Assembly: GCA_964634815.1 (NCBI GenBank)
Contig: CAZWMD010000017.1
Location: forward strand, 1-64,000
Reading direction: 5' to 3'
Length of the DNA stretch: 64,000 nt
Source of the DNA: JALZVT01 sp964634815
GTDB taxonomy: Bacteria > Pseudomonadota > Gammaproteobacteria > Pseudomonadales > Azotimanducaceae
In this document: piece after piece, positions 16,144-24,887 of the stretch
How positions within the stretch are numbered: position 1 is the first letter of the stretch
How the letters are laid out: the number at the start of each line of letters is the position of its first letter
Program-made: the position numbers and the translations under genes
Notes under the pieces: generated by a model
What the model was told of the DNA's origin: nothing
The model's input: only the letters and a program-made list of their open reading frames with translations
The model's database searches: none

Positions 16144-17010
16144 ATGACGCTAAAGCAATTCTGTGAACCCTACGACTGGTCTGAGATTGATGCTGAAGTT
16201 GCAGATACCGGGGCGGTGATCCTTACCGGGTTTCTTGGGTCAAAGCGGGTAGATACACTCAACGCTGACGTCGAAAACTATCTCCAGCGCGTGAGCTCTG
16301 TCGACGGACAGTTACCTGGTTTACCTGCAACTGATTCTTCGATTTATAATCAGTTTCTTGGCTATCGGACGCTCAGATTACATGGATTGCTCGAAAAACT
16401 GCCTGCCGTTCACTCCGTGCTTGGTAGTTCTTCGTTGCTGGGTTGGGCCGAGAGGTTACTCGGTCCGGTCGCTACCCAACCACGACTGAGTGCTGCCGAA
16501 CTGATTCAGATTCAGCCCGGCGAACCTCGTCAGGCTGCTCATCGCGACTCAGATTCCTGGCCGTTGCCAATTGGCGATGCGCCTTTTGTGGTTAATGCCA
16601 TTATCGCACTCAGCGACTTCACTGCGGCCAATGGCGGTACCTGGGTTGCGCCGGGAAGCTGGCGTTGGCCCGCGGATCGTACCTATTCATCCTCAGACTT
16701 TGTCCAGAGTCAGATGTCGGCCGGAGATGCCCTGTTGTTTCGAGGTGATCTGGTTCATGGCGCGGGTGCCAATGACAGTGATGCTCATCGTCGTGCACTT
16801 TCGATCTCTTTTTGTGCCGGCTGGCTTCGAGGGGTGGAAAATTGCGCGCTGAATTTGAGTCTGCAAACGGTCCGGGGGTTGAGTCGAGATCTGCAGGCTG
16901 TGTTGGGGTTTGCCGCTTACGATGGCAGTGCCCGAGGTACCGGTTTGCTGGGGTTATACGAAAATGGTGATCCTGCTCAAGCGCTTGTTGTTACTGACGT
17001 AAGCGACTAA
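16144..17010 (+). CDS. Phytanoyl-CoA dioxygenase (PhyH)-family Fe(II)/2OG oxygenase
   Basis: 288 residues. The metal triad is visible as AAHRDSDSW (HxD) and LVHGAGAND (distal His), with an Arg downstream (RRALSISF) suited to bind 2-oxoglutarate. Members hydroxylate diverse small molecules; the substrate cannot be inferred. The gene starts 14 bp after the TlpA-like gene and points toward the convergent lytic transglycosylase. The start ATG at 16144 has no clear Shine-Dalgarno. Confidence 0.87.
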   Translation: MTLKQFCEPYDWSEIDAEVADTGAVILTGFLGSKRVDTLNADVENYLQRVSSVDGQLPGLPATDSSIYNQFLGYRTLRLHGLLEKLPAVHSVLGSSSLLGWAERLLGPVATQPRLSAAELIQIQPGEPRQAAHRDSDSWPLPIGDAPFVVNAIIALSDFTAANGGTWVAPGSWRWPADRTYSSSDFVQSQMSAGDALLFRGDLVHGAGANDSDAHRRALSISFCAGWLRGVENCALNLSLQTVRGLSRDLQAVLGFAAYDGSARGTGLLGLYENGDPAQALVVTDVSD

Positions 17011-17019
17011 GGCAAGCAG

Positions 17020-17727
17020 TTACCGCCGGCAGGCCTTAAGCCGGTATTCGCTGCAGGTTTTGCTGATTTCGGGCTGTTCTTCCATGGTGCGGTTTTGCCA
17101 GAATCGGCGCCAGCGATCGAACACGAGCTCGGGGTATTTCAGTCGACCCTTGCTGCCGTTGTAGCGCCCCAGAGCCTCCACCAGATCGCCTTTTGAGCGT
17201 TCGATGTAGTGGGCGAGAATTGTTGTACCGTAGCGGATGTTGGTTTCGATGTCGGTGAGATTGTCCTGATCTCGCCCCAGTTCTTTGCGCCAGAAGGGCA
17301 TGATTTGCATCAACCCCTGAGCCCCCACCCGGGAGATGGCAAACGGATCAAAATAACTTTCGACGTGCATGAGCGCTAGAACCATATCAGGATCAAGTTT
17401 TTGCTTGTGAGCCTGGGCGTAGACGTTCTGAAGAATTTTGAGCCGGGTTGGTGCGTCTTTCACATAGCGGGCGAGACGGGTGTCGTTGGCCAGTAGCCAC
17501 ACCTGGGCATCGAACGGATCGGCTGCATCTGTGGTTTGAGTGAGTGATTCGCCAAGCTTGGCCAACAGATCAGGATCCTGAACTCGTGTTTTTTTTACTT
17601 TGGTTGTGCTGTTTGCCGTTGTGCTGTTTACCGTTGTGCTACTGGCAAAGACATTGCCGCCAGGTCCCAGGCTGAGTATCCCGGCCAGGAACATAACCAC
17701 ACAGGTCTTAACGCCGCTGCCTGACAA
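17020..17727 (-). CDS. Lytic transglycosylase, SLT domain
   Basis: 235 residues with a signal peptide (cleavage probably after GNVFA), a Thr/Lys-rich linker, and a Slt70-like catalytic domain: ALMHVESYFDPFAIS holds the catalytic Glu, followed by VGAQGLMQIMP and the GTTILAHYIE / LGRYNGS elements. It cleaves peptidoglycan glycan strands in the periplasm with formation of 1,6-anhydro ends. It begins 6 bp after the proS stop, so it is likely co-transcribed with proS. Confidence 0.9.
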   Translation of the reverse strand: MSGSGVKTCVVMFLAGILSLGPGGNVFASSTTVNSTTANSTTKVKKTRVQDPDLLAKLGESLTQTTDAADPFDAQVWLLANDTRLARYVKDAPTRLKILQNVYAQAHKQKLDPDMVLALMHVESYFDPFAISRVGAQGLMQIMPFWRKELGRDQDNLTDIETNIRYGTTILAHYIERSKGDLVEALGRYNGSKGRLKYPELVFDRWRRFWQNRTMEEQPEISKTCSEYRLKACRR

Positions 17728-17733
17728 TGCCGT

Positions 17734-19464
17734 CTAGCCCTGAATTCTGGCCAGCAGATCGGCGGTTTTGATGAGCACTGCCTCAGCGTCGGTGCGACGA
17801 CGATACTCCACCTCTCCGCTGCCAAGGTTGCGCTCTCCTACGGTCACGCGATGAGGAATGCCCAGCAGATCTGCGTCGGCAAATTTTATGCCTGGGCGTT
17901 CCTTGCGATCATCCAGCAGCACCCGGTAGCCCGCCTCTTGCAGTTGCGTATAAAGACCGTCTGCTGCGTCGCGAACGGCATCAGATTTGGCATAGTTAAG
18001 GCCAAGAATATGCACGTCAGCCGGTGCAACGGCGTCTGGCCAGCAGATGCCGTTGTCATCGTGGCACTGCTCAATGATGGCAGCGACCAACCGGGTAATA
18101 CCCATGCCATAACAGCCCATGATCAAAACCTGCGCTCGGCCTTCCTTGTTTAGAACAGTGGCACCCAGAGCGTCTGAGTATTTTGTGCCTAACTGAAATA
18201 TGTGGCCTACCTCGATGCCACGGGTGAAGGCCAGAGACCCTTTACCGTCGGGAGATGGATCGCCTTCACAAACGTTGCGCAGATCAACAATCTGGTCGTC
18301 GGCCAAGGCGGCGTCTCTGCTCCAGTTAACACCGGTGAAGTGATAATCGGTTTCGTTGGCACCGCAAACAAAATCAGTGAGCTGGGCTGCGCTGTGATCA
18401 ACTAATACCGGCACTGGCAGATTGACGGGTCCCAGGGAACCAACGGATGCGCCTACCAGCGTATTGATTTGTTTTGGGTCAGCCATTTGTAGCGGGCTTG
18501 CCACATTTGCCAGCTTCTCTGCTTTCAGCTCGTTGAGTTCGTGATCACCACGAAGTACCAGTGCAATAATTCCAGGCTCAGCGCTGGTCTCGTCTTCGGT
18601 CTCGGAACTTGCTTTAACAAACAGAGTTTTAACGCAGCGATTCGGCTCAACCTGCAACGCTGAGGCAACGTCTGCGATAGTTCGTGCATCGGGAGTTGCC
18701 ACTTTTTCCAGGGAGGCGTTTCCTGGCGTTGGCCGCTCGGTAGGGAAAATAGTGATCGCTTTCTCTACGTTGGCTGCGTAGTCAGATTCTGTAGAGTAGG
18801 CGATGAGATCTTCGCCAGATTCGGCCAGTACCTGAAATTCGTGAGAGTTATCTCCGCCGATAGCGCCCGTATCTGCGTCGACAGCGCGAAACTTCAGACC
18901 GATTCGATTGAGGATCCGTTCGTAGCAGGCATGCATCTCGTCGTAGGTTGCATCAAAGCTGTCCTGGTCGAGGTGGAAAGAATAGCCGTCTTTCATGATG
19001 AACTCGCGCGAGCGCATTACACCAAAGCGTGGGCGAATTTCGTCCCGGAATTTGGTTTGAATCTGATAAAGGTTGCGGGGCAGCTCCTTGTAGCTGTGAA
19101 TTTCACGACGGACCAGGTCTGTAACAACCTCTTCCTGGGTGGGAGACAGGCAAAACTCGTTGTCGTGACGATCACGCAATCTGGCAAGTTCTGGACCCAT
19201 GGCCTCCCAGCGGCCGCTCTCTTCCCAAAGACTGGCAGGCTGCACCACGGGCATCAGGAGTTCCTGGGCGTTGGAGGCTTCAAGTTCTTCCCTGACGATG
19301 GTTTGAATCGCCTGCAACACCTTCACGCCCAGTGGCAGCCAGGTGTAAATCCCTGACGCGACCTGACGAATGAGGCCGGCGCGGAGCATGAGGCGGTGGC
19401 TTGCCACATCCGCATCTGCCGGATCTTCTTTCATGGTAGGGATTAGGAGTTGGCTCGCGCGCAT
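17734..19464 (-). CDS. proS: Prolyl-tRNA synthetase, bacterial type with INS editing domain
   Basis: Class II aminoacyl-tRNA synthetase that charges tRNA-Pro. Motif 2 (QTKFRDEIRPRFGVMRSREFIMKD) and motif 3 (GCYGMGITRLVAA) frame an inserted editing domain (about 225-385) of the bacterial type; the C-terminal anticodon-binding domain ends the protein. From ATG 19464 (MRASQLLIPT) the length is 576, as in E. coli; the frame is open to 19503 but the extra residues are not family-like. Followed 6 bp later by the lytic transglycosylase gene. Confidence 0.96.
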   Translation of the reverse strand: MRASQLLIPTMKEDPADADVASHRLMLRAGLIRQVASGIYTWLPLGVKVLQAIQTIVREELEASNAQELLMPVVQPASLWEESGRWEAMGPELARLRDRHDNEFCLSPTQEEVVTDLVRREIHSYKELPRNLYQIQTKFRDEIRPRFGVMRSREFIMKDGYSFHLDQDSFDATYDEMHACYERILNRIGLKFRAVDADTGAIGGDNSHEFQVLAESGEDLIAYSTESDYAANVEKAITIFPTERPTPGNASLEKVATPDARTIADVASALQVEPNRCVKTLFVKASSETEDETSAEPGIIALVLRGDHELNELKAEKLANVASPLQMADPKQINTLVGASVGSLGPVNLPVPVLVDHSAAQLTDFVCGANETDYHFTGVNWSRDAALADDQIVDLRNVCEGDPSPDGKGSLAFTRGIEVGHIFQLGTKYSDALGATVLNKEGRAQVLIMGCYGMGITRLVAAIIEQCHDDNGICWPDAVAPADVHILGLNYAKSDAVRDAADGLYTQLQEAGYRVLLDDRKERPGIKFADADLLGIPHRVTVGERNLGSGEVEYRRRTDAEAVLIKTADLLARIQG

Positions 19465-19501
19465 GGCGTGGGATTCTCTTTTCGTTGGATGTACTGTGGA
19501 C

Positions 19502-19542
19502 AAAAAAAGGGCTGTGAGACACCTCTCGCCAGCCCTTTTCTT
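19502..19542 (-). terminator. Rho-independent terminator of the HU gene
   Basis: On the minus strand AAAAGGGCTG, a 15-nt loop and CAGCCCTTTTTTT form a GC-rich hairpin with a T-run. Because the stem is flanked by A- and T-runs it may also act in the other direction. A second palindrome (CCGCTTAAGCGG, 19551-19562) precedes it. Confidence 0.85.
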
Positions 19543-19580
19543 TTGCTTTTCCGCTTAAGCGGGAAAGAATACCGCGGGGT

Positions 19581-20030
19581 TTAGCCCACCATTTCTTTCA
19601 GCTTCTTCAGCGCAGTAACACGAGCGCGAATAGAAGCAGGCTTTGGCCCGATCCAGATCTCTTCGCCAGTTGCCGGGTTGCGACCCAGACGCTTCTTGGT
19701 AGCAGGGCGCTTCACAGACTTGATCTTCAGAAGACCAGGTAAGGTGAACTCGCCAACGGCGCGTTTCTTGATGTGGCGTTCGATGAGTACTTCAAGCTCG
19801 TCGAATACTGCAGCCACCTGCTTCTGGGTCAGCTCGGTGCTTTCTGCGATATCGGAGAAAATCTGCGTTTTGGTCATCTTTTTGGTGATGGCCGTCAGTT
19901 TACGAGCCGGAGCTGCTGCTGCTTTCTTCTTTGCTGCGCTCTTTTTCTTGGCTGCGGTTTTCTTTGCAGGTGCCTTTCGCTTGGCCGGAGCTTTGCGAGC
20001 GACTTTTTTCTTGGCCGGTTTGCGTGCCAT
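19581..20030 (-). CDS. HU-family DNA-binding protein with Lys/Ala-rich N-terminal tail
   Basis: 149 residues. The C-terminal ~95 form an HU/IHF fold: helical dimer part MTKTQIFSDIAESTELTQ, then the DNA-binding arm with RNPATGEEIWI. The first ~48 residues are a basic tail of repeating K, A, P and R like a histone H1 tail. It should act as a nucleoid protein bending DNA, the tail adding unspecific DNA contacts. Similar tailed HU proteins are known in Xanthomonadaceae and relatives. It has its own promoter-like region and a strong terminator, suggesting a high-level monocistronic transcript. Confidence 0.92.
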   Translation of the reverse strand: MARKPAKKKVARKAPAKRKAPAKKTAAKKKSAAKKKAAAAPARKLTAITKKMTKTQIFSDIAESTELTQKQVAAVFDELEVLIERHIKKRAVGEFTLPGLLKIKSVKRPATKKRLGRNPATGEEIWIGPKPASIRARVTALKKLKEMVG

Positions 20031-20589
20031 TAATCAATTCCTCAGTTGGAGAGAGAGTCTGATTGGTCTCAGACGTGTTTAGGTCCGTGTTTTCCTCGGT
20101 TAACGCCTGTTCAGCACTGACCGATGGGGCGCTTTATAGCCTACTGCTTGCCTATTTCGCAAGCGGCTAGATGAGAAAAACCAGCGAAATCGCTGTATTT
20201 TTTGGGTTTGCGCGGCTAAAGATGATCAAAAAAGGCCCTGTCTAAGAAGGATATATCAATAAAAAAGCTGCATATTCGTGGATTTATGTCGCTTTCTTCT
20301 ATCCAATTTCGCTGGATTTGGTGGTTCGAAAAGAGCGTGCAATTGAGCCCCAAAATTTAGTAAAAAACCGCCATAATTAGGCGTAAGCTGCGCCGCTGCG
20401 CAACAGATCGCCCGCTGAATCTGCGAACCTTGCAGGTCTGAATTGGTCTCGTTGGGACTTATCTCCAGAATACAGGTTCAGTTTGGACAGAGTTTTAGCG
20501 GTGTTTCAGGTGTCCCGAGTAGTGATCCAAAAGTTCACCAAAGTGTCACAAAGTCATGAACAGCAAATTAACCAGAACAAAAGAACGCT
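20031..20589. other. Divergent intergenic region, HU / fmdB-like gene
   Basis: 559 bp without a credible gene. It contains the putative HU promoter on the minus strand and an inverted repeat CAGCGA-AA-TCGCTG followed by a T-run (20181-20204) on the plus strand, whose loop is very short for a terminator. The rest is AT-richer than the surroundings and presumably carries the promoter for the fmdB-like gene and aspS, which I could not locate with confidence. Confidence 0.6.
20133..20162 (-). promoter_or_regulatory. Putative sigma-70 promoter of the HU gene
   Basis: On the minus strand TTGCGA and TATAAA are separated by 18 nt, about 100 nt upstream of the HU start codon. Both hexamers are near consensus, but this is pattern matching only. 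Confidence 0.4.
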
Positions 20590-20934
20590 ATGCCCATTTA
20601 CGAATACCAGTGCGAAAAGTGCGAACACCAATTCGACACGCTGCAAAAGCTCAGCGAAAAGCCACTTAAGAAGTGCCCGGAATGCGGCAAAATGTCACTC
20701 ACCAAGTTGGTATCCGCTGCTGGCTTTCGATTGAAGGGCGGTGGTTGGTACGAAACTGATTTCAAATCCGGTAAAAAGAAGAATTTGGCTAACAGCGACG
20801 AATCCGGCGGTAAGTCATCAACAAATAATTCTTCGGCAGCCTCTGGTGGAACCGACAAAAGCGCCAGCCAGGAAAAAAAGAGCTCTGCTGGTAAGAAAAA
20901 GAGCGGCGCCGCGGGTAAATCGGCCTCAAACTAG
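20590..20934 (+). CDS. FmdB-family zinc-ribbon protein
   Basis: 114 residues. The N-terminal MPIYEYQCEKCEHQF and CPECGK pairs form a one-zinc ribbon (CxxC...CxxC) of the FmdB/CxxC_CXXC_SSSS family; the C-terminal half is a low-complexity Ser/Lys/Gly tail. The molecular role is undefined, although the family is often regarded as regulatory. It lies 175 bp upstream of aspS, a conserved neighbour in Gammaproteobacteria. Confidence 0.9.
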   Translation: MPIYEYQCEKCEHQFDTLQKLSEKPLKKCPECGKMSLTKLVSAAGFRLKGGGWYETDFKSGKKKNLANSDESGGKSSTNNSSAASGGTDKSASQEKKSSAGKKKSGAAGKSASN

Positions 20935-21109
20935 GGGCACGCATCAAATAAAGCCCTGTAAACAGGCGCAGAATGAGCTCAACAGGCGCAGAATTACTAA
21001 AACTGGTGGGATAGACAAAGAACGGGCGCTGGATTGACCATTTACTGGTTGGGCGCTGAAACAATGTGGTCCTGTGATCCAGACTGTCCAAATTCAAGGA
21101 AAAATCAAC

Positions 21110-22876
21110 ATGCGAAGTCACTACTGTGGCGAGATTTCTACGGCCGAAGTGGGCGAAACGGTGGCCCTGTGCGGCTGGGTGCATCGGCGCCGCGATCACG
21201 GTGGCGTTATCTTCCTGGACGTTCGTGATCGCAGTGGGCTGGTTCAGGTGGTCTATGACCCTGACACTCAAGAGAGCTTTGCCACCGCTGATCGCGTGCG
21301 CAATGAGTACGTGTTGAGAATGGTGGGTCGGGTGCGGCCGCGTATGGAGGGCAAAATCAACCCGGATATGGCCACTGGCGAGATCGAAGTTCTTGGGTCT
21401 GAGCTTGAAATACTCAATGTGGCGGCCACTCCACCATTTCAGCTCGATGAACACTCTGATGCGGGTGACGATGTGCGCCTTAAGTACCGTTATATGGACC
21501 TGCGCCGGCCCGAGATGCAGCAGCGACTGGTACTACGGTCACGCATTACCAGCTTTGTCCGGGAATTTTTGGAGTCAGATGGCTACCTCGACGTTGAGAC
21601 GCCAACCCTCACGGCGGCAACTCCCGAAGGGGCCAGAGATTACCTGGTGCCCAGCCGTACTCAACCCGGTCAGTTTTTTGCGTTGCCGCAGTCGCCGCAG
21701 GTATTCAAGCAGTTGCTGATGATGTCTGGTCTCGATAAGTACTATCAGATTGCGCGGTGCTATCGTGATGAAGACCTCAGAGCGGATCGCCAACCTGAAT
21801 TCACCCAGATAGATATCGAGGCGAGTTTTTTAACATCACTCGACATCATGAACATGACCGAGGCGATGTTCACTGGTTTGTTTAAGAGCGTTCTTGATGT
21901 CGATTTGGGTGCATTCCCGGTGATGACCTATTTCGAAGCCATGCGTCTGTACGGTAGTGACAAGCCCGATTTGCGCAACCCCATGCAGTTTGTCGACATC
22001 GCTGATTTGATGAGCGAAGTTGAGTTCAAGGTCTTCAATGGCCCTGCCAATGATCCACAGAGTCGGGTTGTTGCACTGCGCGCACCAGGCGGTGCTTCAC
22101 TCTCACGTAAGGTGATTGATGGTTACACCGAGTTTGTCGGCCGCTACGGTGCTAAAGGTCTTGCTTATATTAAGGTGAATGATCTGGCTCAGGGCGTAGC
22201 GGGTTTGCAGTCGCCCATACTTAAATTTCTTCCGGACGAGGTGGCGCTGGCCGTATTGGAACGGGCTGGTGCGCAAACCGGCGACCTGGTGTTTTTTGGG
22301 GCTGACAAATCAGGCGTTGTGAATGATGCCCTTGGTGCCCTGCGTAACCAGCTTGGTGCCGATCTGGGTCTCATTGCTGATGGATTTGCTCCTCTATGGG
22401 TCATTGATTGGCCGATGTTTGAGAAGAATCGAAGCGGTGAGCTGACTTCGGTACACCACCCGTTTACGCGCCCAACCTGCAGCGTAGATGAACTCAAAGC
22501 CGACCCGCTTGCCTCACGGGCGGATGCCTATGATGTGGTGCTTAACGGCCATGAGGTTGGTGGTGGTTCTGCACGTATCCATGAAGAGCCAATGCAGGAT
22601 GCTGTTTTTGAAGCATTGGGTTTGGGCAATCAGGCGCAGGTCAAGTTTGGGTTTTTGCTGGATGCCTTGAAGTTTGGTGCGCCACCGCACGGTGGAATAG
22701 CCATTGGGCTTGATCGCCTCACGATGCTGATGGCGGGTACCGATGCCATTCGGGATGTGATTGCATTTCCAAAGACCCAAACTGCAAGCTGTTTACTTAC
22801 TGAGGCGCCAAGTGAGGTTAGCGAGACCCAATTGCGCGAGCTAAACTTACGGCTGAATCTGAAGGCTGGAAACTGA
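21110..22876 (+). CDS. aspS: Aspartyl-tRNA synthetase, bacterial type
   Basis: 588 residues. An N-terminal OB fold (CGWVHRRRDHGGVIFLDVRDRSG) binds the anticodon; class II motif 2 (QIARCYRDEDLRADRQPEFTQID) and motif 3 (GGIAIGLDRLTMLM) form the active site, with the bacterial insertion (GAD) domain between. The ATG at 21110 follows AAGGA by 9 nt; the earlier open frame lacks homology. It heads the run aspS-yebC-ruvC-ruvA-ruvB. Discriminating versus non-discriminating specificity cannot be judged by eye. Confidence 0.96.
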   Translation: MRSHYCGEISTAEVGETVALCGWVHRRRDHGGVIFLDVRDRSGLVQVVYDPDTQESFATADRVRNEYVLRMVGRVRPRMEGKINPDMATGEIEVLGSELEILNVAATPPFQLDEHSDAGDDVRLKYRYMDLRRPEMQQRLVLRSRITSFVREFLESDGYLDVETPTLTAATPEGARDYLVPSRTQPGQFFALPQSPQVFKQLLMMSGLDKYYQIARCYRDEDLRADRQPEFTQIDIEASFLTSLDIMNMTEAMFTGLFKSVLDVDLGAFPVMTYFEAMRLYGSDKPDLRNPMQFVDIADLMSEVEFKVFNGPANDPQSRVVALRAPGGASLSRKVIDGYTEFVGRYGAKGLAYIKVNDLAQGVAGLQSPILKFLPDEVALAVLERAGAQTGDLVFFGADKSGVVNDALGALRNQLGADLGLIADGFAPLWVIDWPMFEKNRSGELTSVHHPFTRPTCSVDELKADPLASRADAYDVVLNGHEVGGGSARIHEEPMQDAVFEALGLGNQAQVKFGFLLDALKFGAPPHGGIAIGLDRLTMLMAGTDAIRDVIAFPKTQTASCLLTEAPSEVSETQLRELNLRLNLKAGN

Positions 22877-22907
22877 GGCACTAGAGGACCAGACGGAGAC
22901 CTAGGAT

Positions 22908-23651
22908 ATGGCGGGCCATTCAAAATGGGCGAATATCAAACACAAGAAGGCGAAGGTTGATGCCCAGCGGGGCAAGCTGTGGACAAAGCTGATCCGCGAG
23001 ATCACCGTTGCTGCGCGGCTTGGCGGAGGTGATCCGAACGATAACCCGCGGTTACGCGCCGCCGTTGATAACGGTTTGTCGGCCAACATGCCGCGGGACA
23101 CGATTGATCGGGCCATTACCCGAGGCGCCGGTGGTGGAGAAGGCACCAATCCGGATGAGCTTGTCTATGAAGGCTATGGCTCGGCAGGGGTGGCGATTCT
23201 GGTTGAAGCCATGACCGACAACAAAAACCGCACGGTTGCAGAAGTGCGTCATGCGTTTAACAAGTACAACGGCAACATGGGCACCGATGGTTCGGTGGCG
23301 TATTTATTCAAGCGTCGGGGCGTTTTGACCTACGCCCCGGGCGCTGACGAGGAGCAGCTGATGGACGCTGCTCTTGAAGCCGGCGCGGAAGACCTGCAAA
23401 TGGAAGACGATGGTGCGGCAACGGTACTCACCACCTTTGAGTTGTTCGGCAAGGTGGTTGATGCGTTGCGAGATGCAGGGCTTGAGCCGGATAACGCTGA
23501 AGTGACGATGCTGCCGGACACAACAGTGGCTTGCACTGAGGATGACGCGCTGAAAGTGCTGCGGTTGATTGATGCGCTGGAGGAGTTGGATGACGTCCAG
23601 AATGTCTACAGTAACGGCGAGTTTCCCGAAAGCGCCTATGAGGCGTCTTGA
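22908..23651 (+). CDS. yebC: YebC/PmpR-family regulatory protein
   Basis: 247 residues starting with the hallmark MAGHSKWANIKHKKA. The YebC/TACO1 family has been described both as DNA-binding transcription regulators and as factors easing translation of proline stretches; sequence alone does not decide. It is 31 bp after aspS and shares its TGA stop with the TTG start of ruvC. Confidence 0.95.
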   Translation: MAGHSKWANIKHKKAKVDAQRGKLWTKLIREITVAARLGGGDPNDNPRLRAAVDNGLSANMPRDTIDRAITRGAGGGEGTNPDELVYEGYGSAGVAILVEAMTDNKNRTVAEVRHAFNKYNGNMGTDGSVAYLFKRRGVLTYAPGADEEQLMDAALEAGAEDLQMEDDGAATVLTTFELFGKVVDALRDAGLEPDNAEVTMLPDTTVACTEDDALKVLRLIDALEELDDVQNVYSNGEFPESAYEAS

Positions 23652-24151
23652 CGCGTATTCTTGGCATTGATCCGGGTTCCCGTACAACGGGCTACGGCAT
23701 TGTAGACATCCCTTCTGATGGGCGGCCGCACGCTCGGGATCAGCTCAGATACGTTACCAGTGGGTGTATCAAAAGCGGGTCGGGCGAGATGCCCGAACGG
23801 CTGGGAGTTATCTATCAGGGCCTGTGCGAGATTGTGTCGGAGTTTGCGCCCGATGAGGTTGCCATCGAACGAGTCTTCCTTGCCAGGAACCCCGCGTCTG
23901 CATTGAAACTGGGTCAGGCAAGAGGTGTTGCCATTGCGGCTGTAGTGGCCGCTCAACTTAAGGTGTCTGAGTATGCTGCCCGGGAGGTGAAGCTTGCGGT
24001 CACCGGAACCGGTGGGGCTGAAAAATCCCAGGTCCAACATATGGTCCGAGTGTTGTTGCAACTCGCGGGTACGCCTGCTGAAGATGCCGCGGATGCCCTT
24101 GCGATTGCGATCTGCCACATCAATACTGCGGCAAACCCGCACGTTTGCTAA
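23648..24151 (+). CDS. ruvC: Holliday junction resolvase
   Basis: 167-residue RNase H-fold endonuclease. ILGIDPGSRTTGYG gives the first catalytic Asp, VAIERVFLARNP the Glu, and DAADALAIAICH the C-terminal acidic pair. It cuts Holliday junctions symmetrically after RuvAB branch migration. The start is TTG at 23648, overlapping the yebC stop by 4 nt; no ATG would preserve the conserved N-terminus. Confidence 0.95.
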   Translation: MTRILGIDPGSRTTGYGIVDIPSDGRPHARDQLRYVTSGCIKSGSGEMPERLGVIYQGLCEIVSEFAPDEVAIERVFLARNPASALKLGQARGVAIAAVVAAQLKVSEYAAREVKLAVTGTGGAEKSQVQHMVRVLLQLAGTPAEDAADALAIAICHINTAANPHVC

Positions 24152-24173
24152 CTCACCGAGAATCCAAAGTTCC

Positions 24174-24827
24174 ATGATCGGACGCCTGACCGGCCAGTTG
24201 TTAAAGGTTGTCGACAACCTGGTATTGATAGATATCGGTGGCGTAGGCTACGAAGTTGAGGTGCCTGATGGCGGCCAAATGCCATTGCCTGGCCCGGTTT
24301 CTTCGTCTGACGATAAAACGCTGGAGGCAACACCGTTAGTGCTGCATACCCACCTGGTGGTCCGCGAAGACGCTCAGTTGTTGTATGGCTTTCTTCGGGA
24401 AACGGAGCGTGACCTGTTTAGAAATCTTATACGGATCAATGGCGTTGGACCGAAGATGGGGCTCGCGATTCTTGGTACTTACAGTGCAGGCGATTTGGCG
24501 CGTTGCGTGCTCGATGATGACTATCGGGCACTTACCAAAGTGCCGGGTGTTGGGAAAAAGACCGCGGAGCGTTTGCTGGTGGAATTGCGCAACCGACAAG
24601 AACTCTTACCCAAGGCAGAAGAACCAGCGACCCCGTCCGCAGCGCTTTCCCAAAGAAGCGTTATTGACGAGGTTGAACAGGCGCTGGTTGCCCTGGGATA
24701 TAAACCTCAGTATGCATCCCAGGTGGTGCAGCAGGTGGCGCAGGACCCGGACATTGGCGATAACACCCAGGCTATGCTGCGTGCAGCGTTACAGTATCTT
24801 GGGCAAAAATCAGAAGGTCAGGTGTGA
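24174..24827 (+). CDS. ruvA: Holliday junction branch-migration subunit RuvA
   Basis: 217 residues. The OB-fold domain I (MIGRLTGQLLK...GGVGYEVEVP), helix-hairpin-helix domain II (INGVGPKMGLAIL, VPGVGKKTAERLLVEL) and C-terminal RuvB-binding domain III (ALVALGYKPQYAS) are all present. The loop in domain I (about 45-60) is longer than in E. coli. RuvA tetramers hold the junction for the RuvB motor. It is 22 bp after ruvC. Confidence 0.95.
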   Translation: MIGRLTGQLLKVVDNLVLIDIGGVGYEVEVPDGGQMPLPGPVSSSDDKTLEATPLVLHTHLVVREDAQLLYGFLRETERDLFRNLIRINGVGPKMGLAILGTYSAGDLARCVLDDDYRALTKVPGVGKKTAERLLVELRNRQELLPKAEEPATPSAALSQRSVIDEVEQALVALGYKPQYASQVVQQVAQDPDIGDNTQAMLRAALQYLGQKSEGQV

Positions 24828-24887
24828 GGTTTAGGTGTCTTCTCAGGGTGGCAAAGGTGTCAAGGGCGGTCAGGGCGAGGTGCGTCT

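Noticed and set aside
20789..21454. 221-codon minus-strand open frame across the fmdB-like gene and aspS
   Set aside because: Antisense to two well-supported genes and without any recognisable domain.
23636..24217. 193-codon minus-strand open frame
   Set aside because: Lies entirely antisense to ruvC; composition is that of a shadow frame.
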